The notes: generated from the sequence alone by a model not told the origin. A stretch of DNA of 64,000 nt from Nitrospirae bacterium MYbin3 (GCA_002753335.1 PEAD01000012.1:22725-86724), one strand, 5' to 3'; positions 1 to 9,965 are shown, numbered from the stretch's first letter. Translations and numbers: made by a program.

Positions 1-1
1 G

Positions 2-286
2 CAGTGCTGGGAATGCTTTAACTGCGTAAAGATCTGCCCTCAGCAGGCGATCGAGACAAGAGGGTACTCAGATTTCGTGCCGCTCGGATCCAGCACGGTT
101 CCGATGAGAGGAACTGACTCCATTATGTGGACCATCAAGTTCAGGAACGGAATACTCAAGAGGTTTAAGTTTCCTATCAGAACAACAGCGGAAGGTTCGA
201 TTGATCCGTATGCAGGCAAGCCGGCTCCGGATTTTGCAAACCTCAATAAACCCGGCTTCTTTACCGGACCGGCAAGAGCCGAATAG
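2..286 (+). CDS. aprB: Adenylylsulfate reductase beta subunit, 3' part
   Basis: The window opens inside this gene, and only the last 94 codons are present. The visible part begins with a [4Fe-4S] motif of the form CWECFNCVKICP, followed by an AprB-type tail (PLGSSTVPMRG, then WTIKFRNG) that in known AprB proteins wraps around the AprA subunit. AprB carries two [4Fe-4S] clusters and passes electrons to the FAD of AprA in dissimilatory sulfate reduction, in the cytoplasm. The stop lies 13 bases before aprA, and the aprA ribosome-binding site AGGAGG overlaps the end of this gene, so the two are translated from one mRNA. The first cluster and the N-terminus lie outside the window. Confidence 0.93.
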   Translation, partial: QCWECFNCVKICPQQAIETRGYSDFVPLGSSTVPMRGTDSIMWTIKFRNGILKRFKFPIRTTAEGSIDPYAGKPAPDFANLNKPGFFTGPARAE

Positions 287-299
287 GAGGATATAATAA

Positions 300-2303
300 A
301 TGGAAAAAGAAACTTGTACGTTTTCATATTGTGCAAAACCTGCGATAGTCGAAGTTGAGTGCGATCTTCTGATCCTCGGCGGCGGTATGGCAGGATGCGG
401 TGCAGCTTTCGAAGGAGCCCGCTGGGCGAATGAGAAGGGAATGAAGGTTGTAATGGTTGACAAGGCAGCAACAGACAGAAGCGGCGCGGTCGCTATGGGC
501 CTGTCAGCTATCAACACATATGTTGGCGAGAACAAGGTTGCCGATTATGTGAAATATGTAAGAAACGACCTTATGGGTATCATCAGGGAAGACCTTGTGT
601 ATGACCTCGGCAGACACGTTGATGATTCAGTTCAGCTGTTTGAAGAGTGGGGCCTCCCGATCTGGAAGAAGGGCGATGATGGATTCTCCCTCGACGGTTT
701 CCAGGCAAGGGATGCAGGCAAAAAGAGCCTTAAAGAAGGCGGAACACCTGTAAGATCCGGAAAATGGCAGATAATGATCAACGGTGAATCTTACAAGGTT
801 ATCGTTGCAGAGGCTGCAAAGTTGGCCCTCAAGACCAACAGGGAAAAGACCGGAATGGATCAGAACCATTTCGAAAGGGTATTTATCGTTAAGGCTGTAA
901 TGGATACCAATGGAAAGAACGTTGCAGCAGCCATAGGCTTCAGCACAAGAGAGAATAAGATATATTCTTTCAAGGCTAAGGCGATGATCTGTGCAACAGC
1001 CGGAGCGGTTAACTGCTTCAGGCCGAGATCTGTTGGTGAAGGTATGGGAAGGACTTGGTACCCTGTTTTCAGCTGCGGTTCCGGTTATGCTTTCGGAATG
1101 CAGGCAGGCGCTGAGCTGACCCTTATGGAGAACAGGTTCGTACCGGCAAGATTTAAAGACGGCTACGGCCCTGTTGGCGCATGGTTCCTTTTCTTCAAGG
1201 CAAAAGCAACTGACAGCTACGGAGAAGACTATTGCACAAACAAAGAATATTTTGACGATGCAGTTGCCAGATATGGCGATTATGCAAAAGGTCTCGGCAC
1301 CGCTATCAGAAACCATCTGATGATGAGAGCTATGAAGGACGGCAAAGGCCCGATCATCATGAGAACTCATGAGGCGATGCAGGCTTTGGGCGCAGCCTTT
1401 ACCGAGAAGCTCGGTGAAAAAGAAGGCAAGAAGAAGATGAAGCACCTCGAGGCAGAGGCATGGGAAGACTTCCTCGATATGGCTATCGGACAGGCATCCA
1501 TCTGGGCTGCAAACAACATCGAGCCTGACAAGACACCTTCCGAAATTATGCCTACAGAGCCTTATCTCTTGGGCTCACATGCAGGCTGTGCAGGCTTCTG
1601 GGTAAGCGGCCCTGGCGATCTGCCAGGCACACCAGAGCACTACAGTTGGGGATACAACAGAATGTCAACCGTTCCGGGTCTCTTTATGGCGGGCGACGTT
1701 GTTGGAGCTTCCGGCCACAAGTTCTCCTCAGGCTCACACGCAGAGGGTAGAATCGCGGCCAAGTCGGCGCTTCAGTACATTCTTGACCACGCTGACTACA
1801 AGCCGTCTCCGAAGATGTCTCTCGATGAGATTGCGGCTGAACTCTATCTGCCGTTTGAGATCTACGAGAAACACAAGGTATTTACAACCGATCCTGTTAT
1901 CAACCCGAACTACATCGGACCAAAGGCTCTCCAGTTGAGACTCCAGAAGATCGCTGACGAGTATTTCGGCGGAGTTGCAACATGGTACATGACCTCAAAG
2001 ACGATGCTTGAAGAAGGCCTCAAGAAGCTTGAGATGCTCAAGGAAGACGCAGCTAAAATGGCTGCAAAAGACCTCCACGAGCTCTTAAGGTGCTTTGAGA
2101 ACTACCACAGAATTCTGTCGGTAGAGGCTCATGCAAGGCACATCCTCTTTAGGGAAGAGTCCAGATATCCTGGCTACTACTACAGGGGCGACTTCAACAA
2201 GATCGATGACGTAAACTGGAAGTGCTTCACCAACTCGAAGTACAACAGCGAAACCAACACATGGGAATTCAAAAAGGTTCCTTATGTGACGATGTATCAA
2301 TAG
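300..2303 (+). CDS. aprA: Adenylylsulfate reductase alpha subunit (FAD)
   Basis: This is the 667-residue catalytic subunit of APS reductase, which converts APS to sulfite and AMP (reversible in sulfur oxidizers). An N-terminal Rossmann segment (LLILGGGMAGCGAA, about residues 24-37) binds FAD. The length and conserved blocks such as RSGAVAMGLSAIN (about 60) and the FAD-proximal PGLFMAGDVVGASGHKFSSG (about 459-478) match the AprA family within the fumarate-reductase flavoprotein superfamily. The ATG is preceded by AGGAGG nine bases upstream. With aprB upstream and qmoABC downstream, the direction is most likely reductive. A strong hairpin follows the gene, so aprBA may be made in excess over Qmo. 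Confidence 0.97.
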   Translation: MEKETCTFSYCAKPAIVEVECDLLILGGGMAGCGAAFEGARWANEKGMKVVMVDKAATDRSGAVAMGLSAINTYVGENKVADYVKYVRNDLMGIIREDLVYDLGRHVDDSVQLFEEWGLPIWKKGDDGFSLDGFQARDAGKKSLKEGGTPVRSGKWQIMINGESYKVIVAEAAKLALKTNREKTGMDQNHFERVFIVKAVMDTNGKNVAAAIGFSTRENKIYSFKAKAMICATAGAVNCFRPRSVGEGMGRTWYPVFSCGSGYAFGMQAGAELTLMENRFVPARFKDGYGPVGAWFLFFKAKATDSYGEDYCTNKEYFDDAVARYGDYAKGLGTAIRNHLMMRAMKDGKGPIIMRTHEAMQALGAAFTEKLGEKEGKKKMKHLEAEAWEDFLDMAIGQASIWAANNIEPDKTPSEIMPTEPYLLGSHAGCAGFWVSGPGDLPGTPEHYSWGYNRMSTVPGLFMAGDVVGASGHKFSSGSHAEGRIAAKSALQYILDHADYKPSPKMSLDEIAAELYLPFEIYEKHKVFTTDPVINPNYIGPKALQLRLQKIADEYFGGVATWYMTSKTMLEEGLKKLEMLKEDAAKMAAKDLHELLRCFENYHRILSVEAHARHILFREESRYPGYYYRGDFNKIDDVNWKCFTNSKYNSETNTWEFKKVPYVTMYQ

Positions 2304-2313
2304 TTGAAAACTG

Positions 2314-2347
2314 TTTTGGGGAGGGCATCGCCCTCCCCAAAATTTTC
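2314..2347 (+). terminator. Rho-independent terminator after aprA
   Basis: A perfect 13-base-pair stem (2314-2326 with 2330-2342, three-base loop) has a GC core flanked by T and A runs and is followed by TTTTC. It sits 10 bases after the aprA stop and 150 bases before qmoA. It would end or attenuate aprBA transcription and lower qmoABC expression relative to aprBA. Confidence 0.85.
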
Positions 2348-2497
2348 TCTGACAATTGCATGGCGCAGAGTGTAAAACAGCGGTTTTGCAATATGCCCTG
2401 TGCAGTTTGAGTGAATAAAATCCTCCCCGAAAAGCCGGAAGCGGCAAGGAGAGGTTCTAAGAGTAGAAGCAGATTACTGCCCTTAAGGAGGAAACAA

Positions 2498-3751
2498 ATG
2501 GCAGAGAGCAAAAAAGTTTTAGTTATAGGTGGCGGTTTCAGCGGACTTACCGCTGCTGTGGAAACGGCCGAAGCCGGATCCGAGGTGATTCTTATCGAGA
2601 AGACCCCTTTCTTTGGCGGAAGGGTGACGCAGCTTAACAAATACTTTCCCAAGCTTTGTCCGCCGAACTGCGGTCTTGAGATAAATTTCAAGAGGATTAA
2701 GAACAGCGGCGATGTTGCCTTCCATACATTGGCAGAGGTTGAGAAGGTGTCGGGGCAGGAGGGGAACTTTGATGTAACCGTAAAGGTGACACCGAGGTTT
2801 GTAAATGATAAATGTGTGGGCTGCAATGCCTGCGCAGAGGTCTGTCCTGTCGAGATTCCCAACGAGTTTAATTTTGGCTTGGATAACACAAAAGCGGCTT
2901 ATATAACCCACAATCAGGCATTTCCGTTCATCTATGCAATAGACGGAAAGCACTGCAAAGGCAAGGCCTGCGGCAAGTGTGTGGAGGCCTGCAAATACGG
3001 CGCAATTGACCTTGATATGAAGCCCGAGACGCTTACATTTAAAGTGGGCTCAATTATACTTGCTTCAGGATGGGATCCTTATGATGTTGCCAAGCTGGAT
3101 ACTCTTGGCGCAGGCAATATAAAGAATGTCATAACCAATATGCAGATGGAGAGGCTTGCATCTCCCAACGGCCCGACAGGAGGAAAGATACTTAGGCCTT
3201 CAGACGGCAAAGAGCCTAAGAATATAGCCTTTGTACAGTGCGCGGGCAGCAGGGACGAAAACCATCTGCCTTACTGTTCTTTTATCTGCTGCATGGCATC
3301 TTTGAAGCAGGCCACATATTTAAGGGAGCAGTATCCGGATTCAAAGGCCAACATATTTTATATTGATATCAGAACACCCGGCCGTTATGAACAGTTCTAC
3401 TGGAAGGTTAAAGAAGACCCGAACATAACTCTCACCAAAGGCAAGATCGCAAAGATTACGGATGACCCGGCAACAGGAAACCCGATTATTGAGGCCGAAG
3501 ATATTCTTTCGGGAAAGAAGATTAAACAGGCATTTGATATGGTGGTTCTTGCTACCGGCATGGTGCCGTCAACAAGCGTATCAAAAATTCCTGTTGAGGT
3601 TTCATATACGCCTGAAGGCTTTGTTATGCCGGCAACCCTCAAGAAAGGTGTCTATGCGGTAGGCACGCTCAAGAGCCCGGTTGATGTTGCAAAGTCGGTG
3701 CAGGATGCAACAGGGGTTGCAATCAAAAGCATTCAGAGTGTTAGGAGGTAG
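2498..3751 (+). CDS. qmoA: Quinone-interacting membrane-bound oxidoreductase subunit A
   Basis: The protein has 417 residues and is an HdrA-like flavoprotein of the Qmo complex, which links the menaquinone pool to APS reductase. The N-terminus has a dinucleotide fold (VLVIGGGFSGLTAA) followed by the HdrA-type stretch KLCPPNCGLEINFKRI. Two cysteine groups (CVGCNACAEVCPVE and CKGKACGKCVEAC) look like [4Fe-4S] sites. The second half repeats the HdrA pattern (QCAGSRDENHLPYCS, then LATGMVPS). I chose the ATG at 2498 because AAGGAGG lies just upstream; an in-frame GTG at 2411 has no such site and would add an unrelated basic tail. qmoB starts 9 bases after the stop. Confidence 0.95.
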   Translation: MAESKKVLVIGGGFSGLTAAVETAEAGSEVILIEKTPFFGGRVTQLNKYFPKLCPPNCGLEINFKRIKNSGDVAFHTLAEVEKVSGQEGNFDVTVKVTPRFVNDKCVGCNACAEVCPVEIPNEFNFGLDNTKAAYITHNQAFPFIYAIDGKHCKGKACGKCVEACKYGAIDLDMKPETLTFKVGSIILASGWDPYDVAKLDTLGAGNIKNVITNMQMERLASPNGPTGGKILRPSDGKEPKNIAFVQCAGSRDENHLPYCSFICCMASLKQATYLREQYPDSKANIFYIDIRTPGRYEQFYWKVKEDPNITLTKGKIAKITDDPATGNPIIEAEDILSGKKIKQAFDMVVLATGMVPSTSVSKIPVEVSYTPEGFVMPATLKKGVYAVGTLKSPVDVAKSVQDATGVAIKSIQSVRR

Positions 3752-3759
3752 AGGATACT

Positions 3760-5985
3760 ATGGAAAAGAAATTCGGTGTATATATATGCAAGGGCTGCGG
3801 TATTGGTGAAACGGTAAATATAGAGAAGCTTAAGAAGAACACAGCCGGCGGAGCAAGAATTCCCGCAGACTCTATTAAAGAGCATGATGTTCTCTGCAGC
3901 TCTGAAGGGCTTGAGCTTATAAAAAACGATATTAAAGAAGGGACCAATACTATTATTATTGGCGCCTGTTCTCCGCGCGTAAAGTTCGAAGAGTTTGATT
4001 TCTCCGGTTCGCTTGTCGAAAGGGTAAACCTGCGGGAATTTGTTTCTTGGGTTTCTGAGCCTATGACCGAAGCGACCCAGACGCTGGCCGAAGATTATGT
4101 GAAGATGGGCGTTATCAAAACACAGAAGGGCAATATGCCCGAACCGAACATACTGCCTGATCTGAGCAACGAGCTTATGGTTGTGGGCGGCGGTATCACA
4201 GGAATCACGGCGGCGCTTGAGTCTGCCAATGCAGGCTACAAAGTAACACTTGTTGAGAAAGAGGCGGAACTTGGCGGATGGTCCGCAAAGCTCTACAAAG
4301 AAACTCCGAGGCAGTACCCATTTGATAAGCTTGACGACCCCATTATATTCGACAAGATAAAAGAAGTTGAGTCTCATCCTAATATAAAAGTCCGCAAATC
4401 AACGATGGTTGAAAAGACTGACGGTCAGCCCGGGTTGTTCGACGTAACTCTTTCATCCAATGGTTCGACCGAAACAATAAAAGTTGGCGCAATCGTTATG
4501 GCGGCCGGATGGAAGCCTTATGATGCTTCCAAGCTTGGGCATTTAGGCTATGGCAATCCTAATGTTATCACTAATGTCCAGATGGAAGAGATGGCGAAGA
4601 AGGGCAAGATTGTTCGCCCGTCAGACGGTAAAGAGGCCACAAAAGTGGCGTTCATTCAGTGCGCAGGCTCCCGCGATGCAAACCATCTTCCTTACTGTTC
4701 ATCGTTCTGCTGCGGAACATCTCTTAAGCAGGCGCTTTATGTAAGGGAGAAAAACAGCGATGCTGTTGCGATGATTTTCTACAAGGACATAAGAACTCCG
4801 GGACAGTCGGAGCTTTTCTATAAGAATATGCAGAACAATCCGGGAGTGCTGCTTACAAAGGGTGAAGTGACGGCTATAACCGATGCAGGCAACGGCAATC
4901 TGTATGTTGAGGCTGATGATACTTTCCTTGGTGAAAAGATAAAGGTTGAGGCGGATTTGGTTGTGCTTGCAACCGGCATTGTTCCCTCAACAAGAGGGCC
5001 TCAGGAATATCTTGATGGACTGACCGAAGCTGGCAAGAAGGGCGATGATGCCAAAAAGGCTTATGTTGAAGGCACGGAGAAGCCAGATTTCATTCTTAAT
5101 TTAGGCTACCGTCAGGGACCTGAAATTCCGACGCTCGAAGGGGCTTACGGATTTGCGGATTCGAATTTTATCTGCTTTCAGTACGAAACCAGAAGGACCG
5201 GCATCTATTCGGCAGGTTGTGTAAGACAGCCGATGAACATGTCCGAGGCAGCACAGGATGCGGCCGGAGCAGCATTAAAGGCGATCCAGTGCGTTGAGCA
5301 TGTGGCTAAAGGCGTAGCAGTGCACCCAAGAGCATGGGACACCACTTATCCAGACCCTATGATGATTAAATGCACATCATGCAAGAGATGCACAGAGGAA
5401 TGTCCTTTCGGAGCTATTGATGAAGATGAGAAAGGAACGCCTTTCTACAGAATCAACCGCTGCCGCCGCTGCGGCACATGTATGGGTGCCTGTCCTGAAA
5501 GGATAGTTTCCTTCAAGGACTTCAGCGTGGATATAGTAGGCTCGATGATAAAGGCTGTTGATATCAATGAGGACGATTTTAGAGTTATTGTTCTGGCGTG
5601 CGAAAACGATGCCTATCCGGCATTGGACAGCGCGGCTATCAAGAAGATGAAGTTGAATCCGGCGGTCAGGATTATTCCTGTGCGCTGTCTCGGCTCTACG
5701 AATTTGGTCTGGGTTACGGATGCCTTTTCAACAGGCATTGACGGGCTTATGCTTCTTGGCTGTAAGTATGGCGAGAACTACCAGTGCCATTTTGTAAAGG
5801 GAAGCGAGCTTGCAAACTATCGTTTCAGCAAGGTCAAAGAAACTCTCGATAAGCTTCAGCTTGAGTCTGACCGTTGCCAGCTCGTACAGGTTTCGATTTC
5901 GGAGTATGACAAGCTACCGCAGATGATTAACGATTTTGTTGAGAGGATAGAGGAAATCGGCCCTAATCCGTTCAAGGAAATGTAG
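3760..5985 (+). CDS. qmoB: Quinone-interacting membrane-bound oxidoreductase subunit B
   Basis: This 741-residue protein is an HdrA-like flavoprotein fused to an MvhD-like C-terminal domain, the typical QmoB build. It shows an N-terminal CKGCGIGE motif, a FAD fold (LMVVGGGITGITAA, about residue 138), the HdrA signature QCAGSRDANHLPYCS, and two ferredoxin motifs (CTSCKRCTEECPFG and CRRCGTCMGACPE, about 535-585). The final about 140 residues (CENDAYPALDS, GCKYGENYQCHF) match MvhD/delta-subunit domains. It acts on the cytoplasmic face, between QmoC and AprAB. It resembles qmoA along the HdrA part, indicating an old duplication. Spacing places it in the qmoABC operon. Confidence 0.95.
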   Translation: MEKKFGVYICKGCGIGETVNIEKLKKNTAGGARIPADSIKEHDVLCSSEGLELIKNDIKEGTNTIIIGACSPRVKFEEFDFSGSLVERVNLREFVSWVSEPMTEATQTLAEDYVKMGVIKTQKGNMPEPNILPDLSNELMVVGGGITGITAALESANAGYKVTLVEKEAELGGWSAKLYKETPRQYPFDKLDDPIIFDKIKEVESHPNIKVRKSTMVEKTDGQPGLFDVTLSSNGSTETIKVGAIVMAAGWKPYDASKLGHLGYGNPNVITNVQMEEMAKKGKIVRPSDGKEATKVAFIQCAGSRDANHLPYCSSFCCGTSLKQALYVREKNSDAVAMIFYKDIRTPGQSELFYKNMQNNPGVLLTKGEVTAITDAGNGNLYVEADDTFLGEKIKVEADLVVLATGIVPSTRGPQEYLDGLTEAGKKGDDAKKAYVEGTEKPDFILNLGYRQGPEIPTLEGAYGFADSNFICFQYETRRTGIYSAGCVRQPMNMSEAAQDAAGAALKAIQCVEHVAKGVAVHPRAWDTTYPDPMMIKCTSCKRCTEECPFGAIDEDEKGTPFYRINRCRRCGTCMGACPERIVSFKDFSVDIVGSMIKAVDINEDDFRVIVLACENDAYPALDSAAIKKMKLNPAVRIIPVRCLGSTNLVWVTDAFSTGIDGLMLLGCKYGENYQCHFVKGSELANYRFSKVKETLDKLQLESDRCQLVQVSISEYDKLPQMINDFVERIEEIGPNPFKEM

Positions 5986-6025
5986 TCCAATTAATGATAA
6001 AGATGATTATGAATAGGAGGAATAT

Positions 6026-7162
6026 ATGACAGAACAGATTAAACCTGATCTTAACTTTATAAACAGCGTTATCGACGCAGGCGGTGAATCGCTCAAGAAA
6101 TGCTTTCAGTGCGCCACATGTACTGTTGTATGCGGAGTAACGCCTGATGACAAGCCTTTTCCCAGAAAAGAGATGATCTATGCGCAGTGGGGCTTGAAGG
6201 ACAAACTGATAAGCAACCCAGACATATGGCTATGCCACCAGTGCAGCGACTGCACCGCCCATTGTCCGCGCGGAGCAAAGCCGGGAGAGGTTCTTGGCGC
6301 TATAAGGAAGATGACAATAAAGCATTATGCAGCTCCTGCTGCCCTTGCCAATATGGTTGCAGATTCTAAATATCTGCTTATGCTGCTTGCGCTGCCGGTT
6401 ATTATATTCCTTTTGGTGATAGCGTCGCAGGGGCATCTGACCTCGTTTCCTGAGGGTAAGATAGTTTACTCCAAGCTGGTTCCTATTCCGTTCATCGATG
6501 GCATATTTACCGCAGCAGCCATATTTGCGGCGGTGGCGTTCTTTGGAGGAGTAAAAAAATATTGGGCAGATATGAGCAAGGGCGTGGAACTTAAGGGCGA
6601 TCTTGCGTCTGCCGTTAAAGAAACAATAATGGAAATTATAAGCCACAAGAGGTTCGATAAATGCAATGTGACCAAAGACAGATCTCTGGCGCATCTTCTG
6701 GTTTTCTTTTCTTTCATCGGTCTTGCGATTACTACGACATGGTGTGTATTTTATCTTTACGGCAACAAGCTTTTGGGCATAGAGAAATTCGCTTTTTTCA
6801 ACTTTGGCGCTTCGCCGTATCCTTTGTATGATCCTCTCAAAATAGTCGGCAATATAAGCGCGCTTGCGCTTTTGACCGGAATAACCCTTGTTATAAGCAA
6901 CAGGATGAAAAACAAGGATAAGGCAGGGGAGGGCAGTTACTTTGACTGGATATTTATTGTCGTGATATATGTAATCGCGGCATCCGGAATACTGTCAGAG
7001 GTTCTCAGGCTTGCCGACATTGCGGCGCTTGCTTATCCGATGTACTTTATCCACCTTGTGTTCATATTCTTTCTTTTTGCATATGCACCTTTTTCGAAGA
7101 TGGCGCATATGGTTTACAGGACTACAGCGATGGTTTTTGCTAAGTGTTCGGGCAGGGGATAG
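6026..7162 (+). CDS. qmoC: Quinone-interacting membrane-bound oxidoreductase subunit C
   Basis: This 378-residue membrane subunit of Qmo fuses an HdrC-like ferredoxin (CFQCATCTVVC and CHQCSDCTAHCPRG, residues about 26-90) to a cytochrome b of the HdrE/NarI type with about six hydrophobic segments (from residue about 110 to the end). It oxidizes menaquinol and feeds electrons to QmoAB. Histidines within the membrane segments (for example in YFIHLVFIFF) are candidate haem b ligands. An AGGAGG site precedes the ATG. The CBS protein begins 15 bases downstream, so it is probably co-transcribed. Confidence 0.95.
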   Translation: MTEQIKPDLNFINSVIDAGGESLKKCFQCATCTVVCGVTPDDKPFPRKEMIYAQWGLKDKLISNPDIWLCHQCSDCTAHCPRGAKPGEVLGAIRKMTIKHYAAPAALANMVADSKYLLMLLALPVIIFLLVIASQGHLTSFPEGKIVYSKLVPIPFIDGIFTAAAIFAAVAFFGGVKKYWADMSKGVELKGDLASAVKETIMEIISHKRFDKCNVTKDRSLAHLLVFFSFIGLAITTTWCVFYLYGNKLLGIEKFAFFNFGASPYPLYDPLKIVGNISALALLTGITLVISNRMKNKDKAGEGSYFDWIFIVVIYVIAASGILSEVLRLADIAALAYPMYFIHLVFIFFLFAYAPFSKMAHMVYRTTAMVFAKCSGRG

Positions 7163-7177
7163 GAAGGAGGAGGCAAT

Positions 7178-7615
7178 ATGGCTATCAAGATAAAAGACAT
7201 ACTTAAAGACAAAGGACTCGAAGTCATTTCTGTTGATAGTACAGTGACGGTGGATACGGCCGTAAAAAAGATGATGGAGAGGAACATAGGCGCGATTCTT
7301 ATTTATGAGGAAGGCAACTTTGTGGGCATGTTCACCGAGCGCGATGTGCTTAAGTGCTGGGTGAATAAGGGGGCGTTCGACAAGGTTGTCATAAAGGATG
7401 TTATGACTAAAGACCTGTTAATCATAACGCCAGAAGATGATCTCAACTATGCCATGAGCATTATGACCAACAAGCGCATCAGGCATCTGCCGGTAATAGA
7501 CAAAGGCAGGATGGTCGGTCTTGTATCGATTCGTGATGTGGTCAAATACCATGTTGGCCAATTAGAGTCAGAGGTTCATTATCTTAAGGATTTTATAATT
7601 AACGAAACAGAGTAG
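7178..7615 (+). CDS. CBS-domain-pair protein
   Basis: The protein is a 145-residue soluble protein consisting almost only of two CBS domains (about residues 5-62 and 70-128), with the typical ends FTERDVLK and VSIRDVVK. CBS pairs bind adenine nucleotides (AMP, ATP, SAM) and act as regulators or energy sensors. Its place directly behind qmoC and ahead of hppA suggests a link with adenylate or PPi status during sulfate reduction, but no target is visible. A strong AGGAAGGAGG site precedes the ATG. About 130 A/T-rich bases separate it from hppA. Confidence 0.85.
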   Translation: MAIKIKDILKDKGLEVISVDSTVTVDTAVKKMMERNIGAILIYEEGNFVGMFTERDVLKCWVNKGAFDKVVIKDVMTKDLLIITPEDDLNYAMSIMTNKRIRHLPVIDKGRMVGLVSIRDVVKYHVGQLESEVHYLKDFIINETE

Positions 7616-7743
7616 CTTAAAAAACTGAAGGGGGAGGTGACAACCAGAGGTTTTTAAAAATTTGTTTAGGGAAAGTTTTTTTGTGGAATGGAAGATTAAT
7701 TTGGGTTTCTTAATTTTTTAATCATAGATAGCAAGGAGGAAGA

Positions 7744-9810
7744 ATGAGTTCAATTATTTTGTTTTCTTTAGTTTGCGGCTTGGCGGGTGTGGCTTATGCA
7801 CTTTACACCGCAGCGTGGGTATCCAAGCAGGATGCCGGAAGTAAACGTATGCAGGACATTTCAAACGCGGTAAAAGAGGGGGCGTATGCTTTTCTTGCCC
7901 GCGAGTACAAAACTGTTGCTATGGTTGCCGCGGTTCTGTTCGTGGTTCTTTTTGTGGTGCTCGGTTCATGGACCGCAATAGGATTCCTTATCGGAACGGT
8001 CGGCTCGGCATTTGCAGGCTTTGTGGGCATGTGGGTTACTGTCCGTGCAAATGTTCGTACAACACAGGCAGCTTCAAAGGGTCTTCAGAATGCTTTGACT
8101 CTGTCGTTTAAAGGCGGTTCTGTTACAGGCATAATGGTCGTTGGCCTGGGTATTATCGGACTTGCAGGCTACTTTGCTATGGCAAGAAGCATGGCTGGAG
8201 AGCAGGCGTTCCATGCACTTGTAGGCCTCGGCTTTGGCTGCTCCTTAATGTCTGTATTTGCACGTATTGCAGGCGGCATCTATACCAAAGCTGCTGACGT
8301 AGGTGCAGACCTCGTAGGAAAGGTCGAGGCAGGTATTCCTGAGGACGATCCAAGAAACCCGGCTGTTATTGCTGACAACGTTGGCGACAACGTTGGCGAC
8401 TGTGCAGGTATGGCAGCAGACCTCTATGAAACTTACACCGTTACACTTGTTGCAGCGATGCTGTTGGCAAAATCTATTTTTGGCGCAGGCAGCCCGTGGG
8501 TTGAATTCCCTCTCTTGTTGGGCGGCGTTTCTATCATAGCGTCAATAATAGGCACATACTTTGTAAAGCTGGGCCCCAGCAATTACATTATGGGAGCTCT
8601 CTATAAGGGCTTGGCTGTTTCGGGCGTTCTAGCTGCCGTAGCTTTTTATGGTGTTACCGAGTGGTTTATGGGACAGCTTGGCGGAAATACCGGAGGCTTT
8701 ACATCAGGAAGCATCTTCGGCACAGCCTTTATAGGTCTTGCCCTTACAGGCCTTATAGTTTGGATTACAGAATACTACACAGCCAAGGAATTCAGGCCTG
8801 TGCAGATTATCTCCAAGGCCAGCCTTACCGGCCACGGAACAAATGTTATCGCCGGGCTTGCGATGAGCATGGAAGCCACAGCGCTTCCGGCATTGGTCAT
8901 CGTTGGCGCGATACTCGGTTCTTACGGCCTCGGTGGCGGATTCAGCGGCAATGTTGGCGGTGGTTTGTTTGCGATCGCTCTTTCTGCAGTATCCATGCTT
9001 TCTATGACCGGTATTGTTGTTGCAATTGACTCTTACGGCCCGATTACTGACAACGCAGGTGGCATCGCTGAAATGGCCGAACTGCCTTCTTCTGTTAGAG
9101 ATATTACCGATCCTCTCGATGCGGTTGGCAATACCACAAAGGCCGTTACCAAAGGGTATGCCATCGGTTCAGCAGGTCTTGCAGCGCTCGTTCTTTTTGC
9201 AGAGTACGCGCGAGAGCTTGCACACAAGATGGGCAATGTGACATTTGATCTTTCAGACCCGTTGGTCATAGGCGGTCTCTTTATAGGTGGCGCAATCCCT
9301 TACTACTTTGGCGGCAGGCTGATGCTTGCGGTCGGCAGGGCAGCAGGTGGTGTTGTTGACGAGGTTCGCAGACAGTTCCGCGAGATTAAAGGAATTATGG
9401 AAGGAACAGGCAAGCCGGAGTATGGCAAGTGCGTTGACATCGTCACCCAGTCTGCCATTAAAGAGATGATGGTGCCTGCGCTTATCCCGGTTGTCATGCC
9501 TATAGTCGTAGGATTTACCCTTGGCCCTAAGGCTCTTGGCGGCTTGCTGATCGGAAGCATCCTGACCGGACTTTTCCAAGCTATCGCCATGACAAGCGGC
9601 GGCGGCGCATGGGACAACGCAAAGAAGGCTTTTGAAGACGGCGTTACGGACGACAAGGGTGTTGTGCATAAGAAGGGCAGCGACGGACACAAAGCCTCTG
9701 TCACAGGTGATACGGTAGGCGATCCTTACAAGGATACGGCTGGTCCGGCTATCAACCCGATGATCAAGGTTATCAATATCGTCGCACTGCTTATAGTTCC
9801 TCTTTTATAA
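7744..9810 (+). CDS. hppA: K+-independent H+-translocating membrane pyrophosphatase
   Basis: This 688-residue multi-pass protein hydrolyses PPi and pumps protons. It carries the family signature [19 protein letters not shown], which binds Mg-PPi, and the late acidic motif [15 protein letters not shown]. The diagnostic loop [10 protein letters not shown] has Lys466 and Thr469, the pair typical of K+-independent H+-PPases, whereas K+-dependent and Na+-pumping forms have Ala there. In a sulfate reducer it can recover energy from the PPi released by ATP sulfurylase. The start follows CAAGGAGGAAG. A terminator hairpin follows at 9825. Confidence 0.96.
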   Translation: MSSIILFSLVCGLAGVAYALYTAAWVSKQDAGSKRMQDISNAVKEGAYAFLAREYKTVAMVAAVLFVVLFVVLGSWTAIGFLIGTVGSAFAGFVGMWVTVRANVRTTQAASKGLQNALTLSFKGGSVTGIMVVGLGIIGLAGYFAMARSMAGEQAFHALVGLGFGCSLMSVFARIAGGIYTKAADVGADLVGKVEAGIPEDDPRNPAVIADNVGDNVGDCAGMAADLYETYTVTLVAAMLLAKSIFGAGSPWVEFPLLLGGVSIIASIIGTYFVKLGPSNYIMGALYKGLAVSGVLAAVAFYGVTEWFMGQLGGNTGGFTSGSIFGTAFIGLALTGLIVWITEYYTAKEFRPVQIISKASLTGHGTNVIAGLAMSMEATALPALVIVGAILGSYGLGGGFSGNVGGGLFAIALSAVSMLSMTGIVVAIDSYGPITDNAGGIAEMAELPSSVRDITDPLDAVGNTTKAVTKGYAIGSAGLAALVLFAEYARELAHKMGNVTFDLSDPLVIGGLFIGGAIPYYFGGRLMLAVGRAAGGVVDEVRRQFREIKGIMEGTGKPEYGKCVDIVTQSAIKEMMVPALIPVVMPIVVGFTLGPKALGGLLIGSILTGLFQAIAMTSGGGAWDNAKKAFEDGVTDDKGVVHKKGSDGHKASVTGDTVGDPYKDTAGPAINPMIKVINIVALLIVPLL

Positions 9811-9824
9811 TTTTCTATGCAATC

Positions 9825-9863
9825 GAGAGGCCGGTAATCATGATGATTGCCGGCCTCTTTTTG
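9825..9863 (+). terminator. Terminator after hppA
   Basis: The hairpin pairs 9825-9839 with 9845-9859 (GC core GAGGCCGG/CCGGCCTC) and is followed by a T run. It closes the apr-qmo-CBS-hppA region. Confidence 0.85.
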
Positions 9864-9899
9864 TTTGAAAAGTTTGATGTAGTTTTAGGCTTTAATATC

Positions 9900-9908
9900 T
9901 GCTATAAT
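9900..9908 (+). promoter_or_regulatory. Extended -10 promoter (TGCTATAAT)
   Basis: TGC precedes a perfect TATAAT box about 58 bases before the ATG of the Lys/Ala-rich protein gene. No good -35 stands at 17-18 bases, as is common for extended -10 promoters. It directly follows the hppA terminator. Confidence 0.6.
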
Positions 9909-9965
9909 CATTCTATCTGTTTTTATACAGCTAATATCTATCAACAAACATAAGGAGGATAAGAA

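Noticed and set aside
77..286. Separate 69-residue gene starting at 77
   Set aside because: The frame is open to the window edge and encodes an AprB ferredoxin motif before that point, so it is the end of aprB.
2411..2497. Longer qmoA starting at GTG 2411
   Set aside because: The extra 29 residues are basic and unlike QmoA, and a strong ribosome-binding site precedes ATG 2498.
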